This document shows, piece by piece, positions 1 to 5,728 of a stretch of DNA of 5,752 nucleotides. Every line of letters begins with the position of its first letter. Position 1 is the first letter of the stretch. The position numbers and the translations under genes are program-made. Location: the NCBI GenBank assembly GCA_031275145.1, contig JAISPE010000290.1, positions 1 through 5,752 of the forward strand, in the 5' to 3' direction. Source of the stretch: Prevotellaceae bacterium. Lineage in GTDB: Bacteria; Bacteroidota; Bacteroidia; Bacteroidales; UBA932. Under the pieces are notes generated by a model. The model saw only the letters and a program-made list of their open reading frames with translations. It was not told where the DNA came from and ran no database searches.

Positions 1-795
1 ATGCTTCCGTACATCAATCTGTTTCCCAACTACGGAACCGCCCGGCAGTACGAAACGCCGGACTACGAAACTTATCTGGATGAGTATGTACGTATCTGTC
101 AGCCGGATTATCTGTCGTATGACCATTATGCGCTCAATGAGAATCTTGTGCTTTCCGGGGACGGGTTTTACGGTAATCTGGAGACCGTGCGGGCAACCGC
201 TCTGCAACACGGCATTCCGTTCTGGAACATCGTGATTGGCTGTCATTTTAGCGACGGTATGGCCTATCCGGGTCCGGCAATGTACAACATCCAGATCTAT
301 TCGACGCTGGCTTACGGCGGACGGGGCGTCGGTTATTACACCTATTACGAATATTCCTGGGACTGGTGTAACGGCTCCGTCTGCGATACCCGTGCGCCGG
401 TTGTGAACGGACGGCGGACAGAATCATGGGATTATATGCGCGACATCAACATGCAGATCCATGCCCTGGCGCCGGTATACTGTACGCTGAAAAGCGTCAA
501 CGTGTTTCATACGGGCAGGATTCCGGTCTCCGCCCGCGGGATCGCTTCTTCTGTCTATGTCCGGTCTGCAGGCGACGGCGACTTTCTCGTGGGCGAGTTC
601 GCCGACCCTGACGGAACGCCGTATCTGCTCGTCGTCAACAGAAACCTGAAGCAGTCTGTTCCGGTGAACCTGTCCCTCAAAGAAGGCGGTAAACTCATGC
701 GTGTCGCTCCGGACGGTCAGGGGCTGAAACCGTTTGAAGGTATACAGGCTCAACTTGCGCCCGGCGCCGGCGCACTGCTGAAAATCGAGGATTGA
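1..795 (+). CDS. Glycoside-hydrolase-like protein, TIM-barrel end plus C-terminal beta-sandwich (5'-partial)
   Basis: This frame is open from the first base, so the ATG at position 1 is probably an internal Met and the N-terminal half lies outside the window. What remains (264 codons) reads like the second half of a clan-A-type TIM barrel. Hydrophobic strands alternate with aromatic loops: YINLFPNY at residues 4-11, DYLSYDHY at 36-43, IPFWNIVIG at 72-80, and GVGYYTYYEYSWDW at 109-122 after an AYGGRG turn. From about residue 175 the sequence turns into short beta strands (for example YLLVVNRN) typical of the beta-sandwich that ends many GH42-like and related polysaccharide enzymes. A carbohydrate substrate is inferred from this architecture only. 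I cannot place the two catalytic carboxylates: E117 and D41 are candidates, not assignments. GC content is about 55% by rough hand count, against the low 40s in the genes downstream. It could also be a non-catalytic barrel protein. Reading frame certain; family fairly likely; exact activity unknown. Confidence 0.72.
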   Translation: MLPYINLFPNYGTARQYETPDYETYLDEYVRICQPDYLSYDHYALNENLVLSGDGFYGNLETVRATALQHGIPFWNIVIGCHFSDGMAYPGPAMYNIQIYSTLAYGGRGVGYYTYYEYSWDWCNGSVCDTRAPVVNGRRTESWDYMRDINMQIHALAPVYCTLKSVNVFHTGRIPVSARGIASSVYVRSAGDGDFLVGEFADPDGTPYLLVVNRNLKQSVPVNLSLKEGGKLMRVAPDGQGLKPFEGIQAQLAPGAGALLKIED

Positions 796-809
796 CCTCT
801 CCCCCCTGC

Positions 810-831
810 CCCCCTCCCACAGGGGAGGGGG
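810..831. repeat. GC-rich hairpin after the glycoside hydrolase stop codon
   Basis: Fourteen bases after the TGA, a 9-bp stem pairs 810-818 (CCCCCTCCC) with 823-831 (GGGAGGGGG) around the loop ACAG. An extra C/T-rich run at 796-806 could pair alternatively with the same G-rich arm. The position suggests transcript-end processing or termination, but no T-run follows (CTGGACACG), so it is not a canonical intrinsic terminator. C-rich/G-rich repeats of this kind recur in many genomes, so it may be a dispersed intergenic repeat. Confidence 0.55.
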
Positions 832-847
832 CTGGACACGATGTGAT

Positions 848-1003
848 TGCGGTAGCTTTGCTCTCGCCTTTTGCTCGGCGTAGTTTCCGGCATGGTCTGA
901 ACTCTCGCTCTCGTGTCCATTGTGTCTTTGCGGTAAATAAAAGATAAAATAACTGCGGTATTCCTGCGCAGGCGAAAAATCGCGACAGTAGCATTTTGCG
1001 GTA
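848..1003 (+). repeat. Cluster of four TGCGGTA direct repeats in the spacer
   Basis: The 7-mer TGCGGTA occurs at 848-854, 929-935, 954-960 and 997-1003. The same stretch holds the perfect 10-bp palindrome CCTGCGCAGG at 963-972. No credible reading frame covers the region. The phrase TGTCTTTGCGGTAAATAAA resembles intergenic repeat text seen in various bacterial genomes, which is from memory and unverified. It may be the remains of a multi-copy repeat or binding sites; the sequence does not decide. Confidence 0.4.
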
Positions 1004-1030
1004 TGATTTTAATTAAAACGCTATGGAGTC

Positions 1031-1275
1031 TTCAATAAATAAAGGTATCAATTATGGCATCCCGTTAGGGATGCATCGCTCGGTAGAACAGTCAATATAT
1101 CCTATCCTGCATCCCGTTAGGGATGCATCCCTAACGGGATGCGAAACAGGACGGTATGGGTTTTCTACCGAGCGATGCATCCCTAGCGGGATACTCTTTG
1201 CCCTGACTGCCGTCAGGCAGGCCATTGATGAGATGCCGGAAAATAAATCAATAATTAATACCTTTATTTATTGAA
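1031..1275. mobile_element. MITE/REP-like nested palindromic element, about 245 bp
   Basis: Three nested layers of inverted repeat share one centre. The outer arms are 1031-1055 and 1251-1275, matching at 24 of 25 positions. The middle arms are 1057-1088 and 1163-1194, matching at 30 of 32; they include the block ATCGCTCGGTAGAA. The centre is a 34-bp perfect palindrome at 1109-1142. The building block is the hairpin GCATCCCGTTAGGGATGC (7-bp stem, GTTA loop), present four times at 1057, 1109, 1125 and 1177, the last degenerate. The right arm carries an extra 56 bases (1195-1250) with a small hairpin at 1202-1217. No transposase gene lies inside, so if mobile it would need an enzyme supplied elsewhere. 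GGAG at 1025-1028 and CTCC at 1278-1281 may extend the ends after a two-base mismatch. I recall similar blocks dispersed in Bacteroidales genomes, but have not checked. A frame at 1023-1274 is open only because it runs through the repeat. Confidence 0.72.
1109..1142. repeat. 34-bp perfect palindrome at the core of the element
   Basis: The sequence equals its own reverse complement over all 34 positions, made of two GCATCCC-type hairpin units facing each other and overlapping by two bases in a central ATGCAT. It can form either one long hairpin or cruciform, or two small 7-bp-stem hairpins side by side. It probably reflects head-to-head units of a dispersed repeat. Confidence 0.85.
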
Positions 1276-1281
1276 CGCTCC

Positions 1282-1300
1282 TTTGTAAATTATGAAAATT
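1282..1300 (+). repeat. 19-bp direct repeat, copy 1
   Basis: TTTGTAAATTATGAAAATT here is identical to 2988-3006. This copy begins directly after the last pairing base (1281) of the palindromic element. The second copy lies inside the inverted repeat after trmN6. The word is AT-rich, but an exact 19-mer in two intergenic spacers is unlikely by chance. Confidence 0.7.
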
Positions 1301-1431
1301 GACTTCGTCGAACTAAAGTTTGGCTACGCCGATTTAAAAATTCTGTCAAAAAAACCGGTAAATTTCAATTCGTAACTGTTCGGATAATAGACATTTTGAA
1401 AAAAAAGAACGGACAAGTCAGGTTTTTTTTC

Positions 1432-1439
1432 TAATTTTG
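1432..1439 (+). promoter_or_regulatory. Possible promoter -7 element for the Nudix-type regulator gene
   Basis: TAATTTTG fits the Bacteroidota -7 consensus TAnnTTTG and would place transcription start near 1446, about 20 bases before the GTG start. No TTTG lies 19-21 bases upstream; the nearest, at 1395-1398, is 33 bases away. This is therefore a half-supported promoter. Confidence 0.35.
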
Positions 1440-1466
1440 AACTTTTAAACCAAATATTATATTATT

Positions 1467-2219
1467 GTGAAAAAGAAAAATATTATAGATAAATTAATAA
1501 ACAGGGAGGTTATTTATCAACAGGGGATTTCTATTGACTGTGTAGTTTTCGGGTTTCATGACAGGACGCTGAAAATACTGTTAAACAAGTTTAACTTTTT
1601 CCATAAATGGATGTTACCTTTAGGATTTATAGAAAAAGATGAAAATATGGACGACGCTGCATATCGTATTTTGAAAAAAAAGACGGGTTTGGACAATATC
1701 TATCTGTATCAGTTTCATGCATTCGGCAATACATTGCGGTCGAAATCACAGGAACAGAGAGATATTCTTTCCAAAATGGGAATTGACGACGGAGAGCACT
1801 GGCTTGCACAGCGTTTTGTCAGTATCGGATACTACGCTCTGGTCGAATATTCCAAAGTAAATATCAAAACGAATGCCGGCGAAGAACTCCGGTGGTTCAA
1901 TATCAACGAAATACCCTCACTGTATTCCGACCATAACAGTATTATCGAGAAAGCGCTGTCCGTTATCCGAAGCCAGATGCGGATTATCCCGGCAGGGTAC
2001 AAGCTTTTACCCGAAAAATTTCCTCTGTCCGAACTGCGAATCATTTACGAAACAATACTTGGACGGGAGCTTGACAGACGCAATTTTCAACGCAAAATTC
2101 TGGCGTCGGGATATTTGATAAAATTAGATGAAATTCACAGAAAGACGGGGCGGAAACCGGCTACGCTGTTTTCGTTCGATAAGGAAAAGTGCGATAAAGC
2201 GCTGCAAAGCATAATCTGA
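1467..2219 (+). CDS. NrtR/AraR-type transcriptional regulator with degenerate Nudix domain
   Basis: Probable DNA-binding regulator with an N-terminal Nudix-fold sensor domain and a C-terminal winged helix, as in the NrtR/AraR family that controls NAD or sugar metabolism genes. The Nudix part spans about residues 18-155. Its box starts normally at G53 and E59 and keeps R67, G74 and L75. The metal-binding glutamates of the REUxEExGU core are replaced: residues 67-75 read RILKKKTGL. Hydrolase activity is therefore very unlikely, and a ligand-sensing role fits. The winged helix is about residues 178-238 (LSELRIIYETILGRELDRR, then the RKTGRKPATLF wing), a pattern typical of this family. The start is a GTG with no Shine-Dalgarno sequence; the next in-frame Met is residue 49, inside the Nudix fold, so GTG is preferred. 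trmN6 follows after 10 bases and is probably co-transcribed. The ligand and target genes cannot be read from the window. A catalytic Nudix hydrolase is the less likely alternative. Confidence 0.86.
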   Translation: MKKKNIIDKLINREVIYQQGISIDCVVFGFHDRTLKILLNKFNFFHKWMLPLGFIEKDENMDDAAYRILKKKTGLDNIYLYQFHAFGNTLRSKSQEQRDILSKMGIDDGEHWLAQRFVSIGYYALVEYSKVNIKTNAGEELRWFNINEIPSLYSDHNSIIEKALSVIRSQMRIIPAGYKLLPEKFPLSELRIIYETILGRELDRRNFQRKILASGYLIKLDEIHRKTGRKPATLFSFDKEKCDKALQSII

Positions 2220-2229
2220 ACGGAAAGAA

Positions 2230-2940
2230 ATGTCAAATGATTATTTTAAATTTAAACAGTTCACTGTCAGACAGGATAAAACAGCGATGAAGGTCGGGGT
2301 CGACAGCGTCCTGCTTGGCTCGTGGATATCTGTGAACGGTTCGGAGAAAAATGTCCTGGATATAGGAAGCGGCACAGGATTGCTGGCTCTGATGATGGCG
2401 CAAAAAATTCCCGCGGCAAGGATAATTGCCTGTGAAATCGACGGAAACGCATGTCGGCAGGCATCCGGAAACATCTCTGCTGCCGGATGGAGCGAAAGAA
2501 TTACCGTCGTAAATGCCGACATCAAAACATATACGCAAAACTCAGGGAGTTTCGATTTGATAATATGCAATCCGCCATATTTCGAAAAATCACTGAAATC
2601 GCAGGACAGTAAAAGAAATTTTGCCCGTCACAGCGACAGCCTGTCTTTGTCCGATTTGACAGACTGTGTTGACAGACTGTTGAGCAATGACGGACGTTTC
2701 GCACTGATTGTCCCCGCCGATAAAGCCGGCACAGTAACCGAACTTGCCGGCAACAAAAAACTGTTCCCGATAAGACGGCTGAATGTTAAATCCGGTGAAA
2801 CCAAGCCGGTAAACAGGGTAATCATGGAATTTAGCCGTATATTCCGGCCGCCGGAAGAAAATACGCTGACCGTAAGAGCCGGAAACTGCTACTCCGATGA
2901 ATATAAATCCTTAACAAAAGACTTTTATTTACTTTTCTGA
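2230..2940 (+). CDS. trmN6: tRNA1(Val) (adenine(37)-N6)-methyltransferase, TrmN6/YfiC family
   Basis: Cytoplasmic S-adenosylmethionine-dependent methyltransferase. In E. coli the family member YfiC methylates N6 of A37, next to the anticodon of tRNA1(Val). The 236-residue length is close to the E. coli enzyme. The N-terminal FKQFTVRQDKTAMKVGVDSVLLG signature (residues 8-30, read as two adjoining blocks) is characteristic of the family. The SAM-binding motif I is DIGSGTG at 44-50, with acidic E69 and D71 ending the next strand. N95-A96-D97 lies near the adenine site, and the catalytic NPPY is at 114-117, followed by F118 as usual for this family. All key residues seem intact. The start ATG is preceded by a weak GGAAAG. 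The gene lies 10 bases after the regulator, suggesting one transcript, though a regulatory link is not implied. Related N6-adenine methyltransferases acting on other RNAs or proteins share NPPY, so the exact tRNA is inferred from homology. Confidence 0.9.
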   Translation: MSNDYFKFKQFTVRQDKTAMKVGVDSVLLGSWISVNGSEKNVLDIGSGTGLLALMMAQKIPAARIIACEIDGNACRQASGNISAAGWSERITVVNADIKTYTQNSGSFDLIICNPPYFEKSLKSQDSKRNFARHSDSLSLSDLTDCVDRLLSNDGRFALIVPADKAGTVTELAGNKKLFPIRRLNVKSGETKPVNRVIMEFSRIFRPPEENTLTVRAGNCYSDEYKSLTKDFYLLF

Positions 2941-2948
2941 CAGAATTC

Positions 2949-3025
2949 TTTTTGACATAATTAACATAATTTGCAAAATTAACAGATTTTGTAAATTATG
3001 AAAATTATGTTAATTATGTCAAAAA
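2949..3025. repeat. AT-rich perfect inverted repeat (23-bp arms) after trmN6
   Basis: Arms 2949-2971 and 3003-3025 are exact reverse complements (TTTTTGACATAATTAACATA and onward). Inside, 2971-2979 can pair with 2986-2994 with one G-T pair around the loop TAACAG. The T-run precedes the left arm and the A-run follows the right arm. That is the reverse of an intrinsic terminator, so it does not read as one on either strand. The flanks CAGAATTC (2941-2948) and CAGGATTC (3027-3034) match at 7 of 8 bases and resemble a target-site duplication. A small MITE-like palindromic insertion is the preferred reading. Confidence 0.8.
2988..3006 (+). repeat. 19-bp direct repeat, copy 2
   Basis: Identical to 1282-1300. 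It spans the inner stem, the unpaired bases and the first bases of the right arm of the inverted repeat after trmN6. Confidence 0.7.
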
Positions 3026-3050
3026 ACAGGATTCCGGTTTTAGAACAAAT

Positions 3051-3081
3051 TTTGCGGTTTTAACATTTATAAATAACTTTG
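3051..3081 (+). promoter_or_regulatory. Bacteroidota-type promoter for the YD-repeat protein gene
   Basis: TTTG at 3051-3054 (-33 element) and TAACTTTG at 3074-3081 (-7 element, consensus TAnnTTTG) are separated by exactly 19 bases, matching the primary sigma factor promoter of this phylum. Transcription would start near 3088, giving a leader of about 17 bases before the ATG at 3105. No Shine-Dalgarno sequence is visible in that leader, as is usual in the phylum. Confidence 0.8.
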
Positions 3082-3104
3082 TGCGTTAAAAATGTAAATG
3101 TATT

Positions 3105-3929
3105 ATGGATACAAGTATTATAAAGTTTTTTACAGCAGGGATATTTTCCTTATTTGCAAGCGTTTCTTTCGGTCAAAATTATGACTGTAAAGCGATGGGG
3201 TTAAAAGGAAACGTGAAAAATATCAGCGAAACCCAATATAAGCTGAATGATATTAACCCCGGATTGAATGAAGTATTGCTGACAAAATTTTCTTTTAATA
3301 AAAATTGTCGTAAAACGGAAGAAATCACTACCGACGTGGGAGGAGACATAAAAAACAAACATGTCGTAACATACGATAAATCGGGAAATATTCTCTCCGA
3401 AAACAGGGAAACTCCGACCGTCAAAGGTTATTTCACCACAAAATACCGGTATGACACCAATAAACGGCTGTCGAAGAAAGAAATAAGCTCGAACGGGAAA
3501 CTTCTTACTACTCATATTTATCATTACGACGACAGTGGAAATGTCAGGAGAGAGGAAATCCGGAAAAAACCCGGATACGATATCAGTGATGAAGAGGTTG
3601 AATATAAATATGATGAAAAAAACAGGCTTGTAGAGGAAACCCGTATCGACGGCAAGAAGTACAACAGGACGGTATATCAGTACAATGACAAAGACCAACT
3701 TGTTCGTCGTGCGGAACATAACGAACGCGGCGGCATCACTTACGAAACCGACTATACGTACGACGAGCTTGATAATTTGAGTACGGAAACTTCGGCTTAC
3801 CGGGGAAACAGTACCTTTAACTATTCATACGTTTATGAATATGATACTCAGGGCAACTGGATAAATAAACGTTCTCTTTCCGACGATAAAACGTACTCTC
3901 TGCAAATCAGAGTTATTACGTATTATTAG
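3105..3929 (+). CDS. Exported YD-repeat (RHS-like) protein of unknown function
   Basis: The 274-residue product starts with a signal peptide: K7, a hydrophobic core at 8-20, then SVSFGQN with likely cleavage near residues 23-24. C28 lacks a lipobox, so a lipoprotein is unlikely; the protein should reach the periplasm or outside. After a GLKGNVKNI segment (32-40), common at the start of such Bacteroidota proteins, about seven YD-type repeats follow. They are centred near residues 88, 114, 139, 167, 190, 217 and 244, every 23-28 residues, with the pattern Y-x-Y-D-x-x-G-N-x-x-x-E. Examples are YHYDDSGNVRRE, YKYDEKNRLVEE and YEYDTQGNWINK. YD repeats form the beta-sheet shell of RHS and teneurin proteins. 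Here there is no RHS core domain, no toxin tip and no transmembrane segment, so delivery of a toxin is not indicated. Surface or carbohydrate binding is possible but not shown. It has its own promoter and ends 40 bases before bioF; no link to biotin synthesis is evident. Confidence 0.82.
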   Translation: MDTSIIKFFTAGIFSLFASVSFGQNYDCKAMGLKGNVKNISETQYKLNDINPGLNEVLLTKFSFNKNCRKTEEITTDVGGDIKNKHVVTYDKSGNILSENRETPTVKGYFTTKYRYDTNKRLSKKEISSNGKLLTTHIYHYDDSGNVRREEIRKKPGYDISDEEVEYKYDEKNRLVEETRIDGKKYNRTVYQYNDKDQLVRRAEHNERGGITYETDYTYDELDNLSTETSAYRGNSTFNYSYVYEYDTQGNWINKRSLSDDKTYSLQIRVITYY

Positions 3930-3969
3930 TGTGCTGTTGTCCTGAAATAATGTTTACAGTATAATTAAG

Positions 3970-5109
3970 ATGCCCGACAGGTTAAAGGAACTCAGAGAGA
4001 AAGGACTGTTGAGAGAGTTGAAACGGTTCCGGCAGGACGGTGTTTATCTCGAATATAACGGGAAAAATTATATTAATCTGTCGTCCAACGATTATCTTGG
4101 AATTTCGGGAATCAAAGATTTTCAGACAGAATTTTTCGCAAGTCTCGATGCAAACTCTTTCCATATGGGAGCTTTATCTTCGCGTTTGCTTACGGGGAAC
4201 AGCGCCTGCACCGAAAATCTCGAAACTTACCTTTCGGGATTATACGGCAGGGAATGTCTTGTCTACAATTCGGGATACCACGCAAATACAGGAATATTGC
4301 CGGCAATTGCGGAAAAAAACGACCTTATTGTCGCCGACAAACTTGTACATGCAAGCATAATCGACGGAATCAGACTGTGCACCTGCGAATTTAAACGCTA
4401 TAAACATAATGATTACAACGATCTGGAACGAATACTGGAACAGTATGCAGGCAAGTACAGGACTGTTTACATCGTTACCGAAAGCATATTCAGTATGGAC
4501 GGCGACACTGCCGATCTCAAACGTCTTGCCGAACTGAAAGACAGATATAGGGCAAAACTGTACGTCGATGAAGCTCATGCGTTTGGAGTGACAGGCGAGT
4601 CGGGTTTGGGCTGTGCGCACAGTCAGCAACTTGTTCACAGGATAGAATATATTGTCTTCACTCTGGGAAAGGCCGGTGCATCGGAAGGAGCGTTTATTGT
4701 TTGCGATTCAGGGACAAAACAGTGGCTGATAAACAAATCGAGGACGCTGATATTCACAACTGCAACTCCGCCCGTAAATATCCTGTGGACACATTTCATA
4801 ATCAAAAAGATTGTCGGAATGAACAGGGAACGCGAACATCTCCGGCAAATAACAGAACGCTTGAGAGACAGACTTGCCGGACATAATATCCCGTATAATA
4901 TCCTTGGCAATACGCATATTATCCCCATAGTGACGGGCGAAAACGACAAATGTATAGCCCTGTCGGAAAAAATGCAGTCGAAAGGAATATGGGTCATGCC
5001 TGTACGCTATCCGTCCGTACCCGCGGGACAGGCAAGAATCCGGCTTTCGCTGACAGCCGCAATGTCGAACGAACATACAGACCTGGTTTATGAAAGTATT
5101 CTGGCATAA
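3970..5109 (+). CDS. bioF: 8-amino-7-oxononanoate synthase (BioF)
   Basis: Pyridoxal-phosphate enzyme of the alpha-oxoamine synthase family, cytoplasmic. It condenses L-alanine with pimeloyl-ACP or pimeloyl-CoA, releasing CO2, to give 8-amino-7-oxononanoate in biotin synthesis. Its 379 residues match the family length. Recognisable blocks are NLSSNDYLG at 36-44, the SSRLLTGN loop in the substrate region, VTESIFSMDGD, DEAHAFGVTG with D200 (pyridine nitrogen) and H203, the PLP-binding lysine K234 in TLGKAGAS, IFTTATPP, and the C-terminal RIRLSLTAAMSNEHTD. All key residues are present. The block after the lysine reads GASEG, which I regard as ordinary variation. The start ATG has no Shine-Dalgarno sequence and lies 40 bases after the previous gene; no clear separate promoter is visible. 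bioG overlaps its 3' end by 20 bases, implying co-transcription. Kbl and serine palmitoyltransferase are paralogues, but the bioG neighbour favours BioF. Confidence 0.93.
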   Translation: MPDRLKELREKGLLRELKRFRQDGVYLEYNGKNYINLSSNDYLGISGIKDFQTEFFASLDANSFHMGALSSRLLTGNSACTENLETYLSGLYGRECLVYNSGYHANTGILPAIAEKNDLIVADKLVHASIIDGIRLCTCEFKRYKHNDYNDLERILEQYAGKYRTVYIVTESIFSMDGDTADLKRLAELKDRYRAKLYVDEAHAFGVTGESGLGCAHSQQLVHRIEYIVFTLGKAGASEGAFIVCDSGTKQWLINKSRTLIFTTATPPVNILWTHFIIKKIVGMNREREHLRQITERLRDRLAGHNIPYNILGNTHIIPIVTGENDKCIALSEKMQSKGIWVMPVRYPSVPAGQARIRLSLTAAMSNEHTDLVYESILA

Positions 5110-5728
5110 AAGAGAAGAAAATAAACAGCTTTTGCTTTTGTTCAACGGATGGGGTTTCGACCGGAAAATATTTCAGGATACGGACATCGTCTGCCACGAT
5201 ATCGTATCGGTTTATGATTATACGGACATAAAACCGGAACAGTTCGAGTTTACAAAACTGTATCCCGAAGTTAAAATAGCGGCATGGTCTTACGGGGTTT
5301 TTATTGCGGATTTTTTTTCGGACTTTCTTTTTAATGTGAAGAAAGCGCTTGCAATCAACGGTTCGACAACTCCCGTCGACGACATCAAAGGTATTCCGGT
5401 AAGGATATTTCTTGCGACAATGCAATCGTTTAATGCTGCTAACCGCGAAAAATTTTATTTACGCATAGCCGGAGGTTTGTCGGCGTACAGGCAAATCGCA
5501 GAAAAATTGCCTGACAGAGAGGTCGAAAATCAACTTGCCGAACTGGAATATCTGTATAAACTGTCTCTGAAAAACAGGGGAAACGGCTTGAACTGGAGTA
5601 TCGCGGTAATTTCAACACATGACAGGATTTTTCCTCCTGCAAATATGAAAAACGCATGGGGCGACAAAGCCGTAACTGTGGACGGCGAACATCTTCCGGA
5701 TTTTAACGGATTGCTGAGGCTGATATGA
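5090..5728 (+). CDS. bioG: Pimeloyl-[acyl-carrier protein] methyl ester esterase BioG (DUF452 family)
   Basis: Alpha/beta-hydrolase-fold esterase that removes the methyl group from pimeloyl-ACP methyl ester. This ends the BioC-dependent pimelate elongation cycle and hands pimeloyl-ACP to BioF. Family marks in the 212-residue product are the early LLLLFNGWGFD strand and oxyanion region (14-24), VSVYDYTD (39-46), the nucleophile elbow AAWSYGV with S67, and INGSTTPVDDIKGIP, the characteristic segment after the next strand. D178 in STHDRIFPP and H201 in DGEHLPDF complete a plausible Ser-Asp-His triad. BioG is the functional equivalent of E. coli BioH but is usually encoded beside bioF or bioC, as here. 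The start ATG lies inside the bioF coding region (20-base overlap). The stop TGA shares ATGA with the next start, indicating tight translational coupling. I am confident of the family; activity follows from homology and context. Confidence 0.9.
   Translation: MKVFWHKREENKQLLLLFNGWGFDRKIFQDTDIVCHDIVSVYDYTDIKPEQFEFTKLYPEVKIAAWSYGVFIADFFSDFLFNVKKALAINGSTTPVDDIKGIPVRIFLATMQSFNAANREKFYLRIAGGLSAYRQIAEKLPDREVENQLAELEYLYKLSLKNRGNGLNWSIAVISTHDRIFPPANMKNAWGDKAVTVDGEHLPDFNGLLRLI

Noticed and set aside
1057..1194. Four similar units resembling a short CRISPR array
   Set aside because: The units alternate in orientation, two overlap, and the spacing (52, 16 and 52 between starts) reflects the mirror symmetry of a palindrome, not direct repeats with equal spacers. 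No cas gene is present.
1023..1274. An 83-codon open frame on the + strand
   Set aside because: It begins and ends in the outer inverted repeat and is made almost wholly of the palindromic units, so its openness follows from the repeat. There is no ribosome binding site or protein-like composition.
1399..1430. A-run and T-run (eight each) resembling a terminator before the regulator gene
   Set aside because: The only stem would be eight A-T pairs around a 16-base loop with no GC-rich core, so a stable intrinsic terminator is not supported.
2949..3025. The strong hairpin after trmN6 as a bidirectional intrinsic terminator
   Set aside because: On both strands the T-run comes before the stem and the A-run after it, so no U-tract follows the hairpin in either transcript.
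3201..3719. A 172-codon open frame on the - strand within the YD-repeat gene
   Set aside because: It is antisense to a gene with a signal peptide, a strong promoter and clear repeats, and its translation is a run of hydrophobic residues produced by the complementary codons. No start signals are visible.
3937..3958. GTTTACA (3952-3958) upstream of bioF as half of a BirA-type operator
   Set aside because: The left half should read TTGTAAAC about 15 bases upstream, but only TTGT at 3937-3940 is present and at the wrong distance. A single half-site is not enough.
4994..5425. A 143-codon open frame on the - strand across the bioF-bioG junction
   Set aside because: It lies opposite two confidently identified genes, has a composition rich in Arg, Phe and Tyr typical of antisense frames, and has no promoter or recognisable domain.
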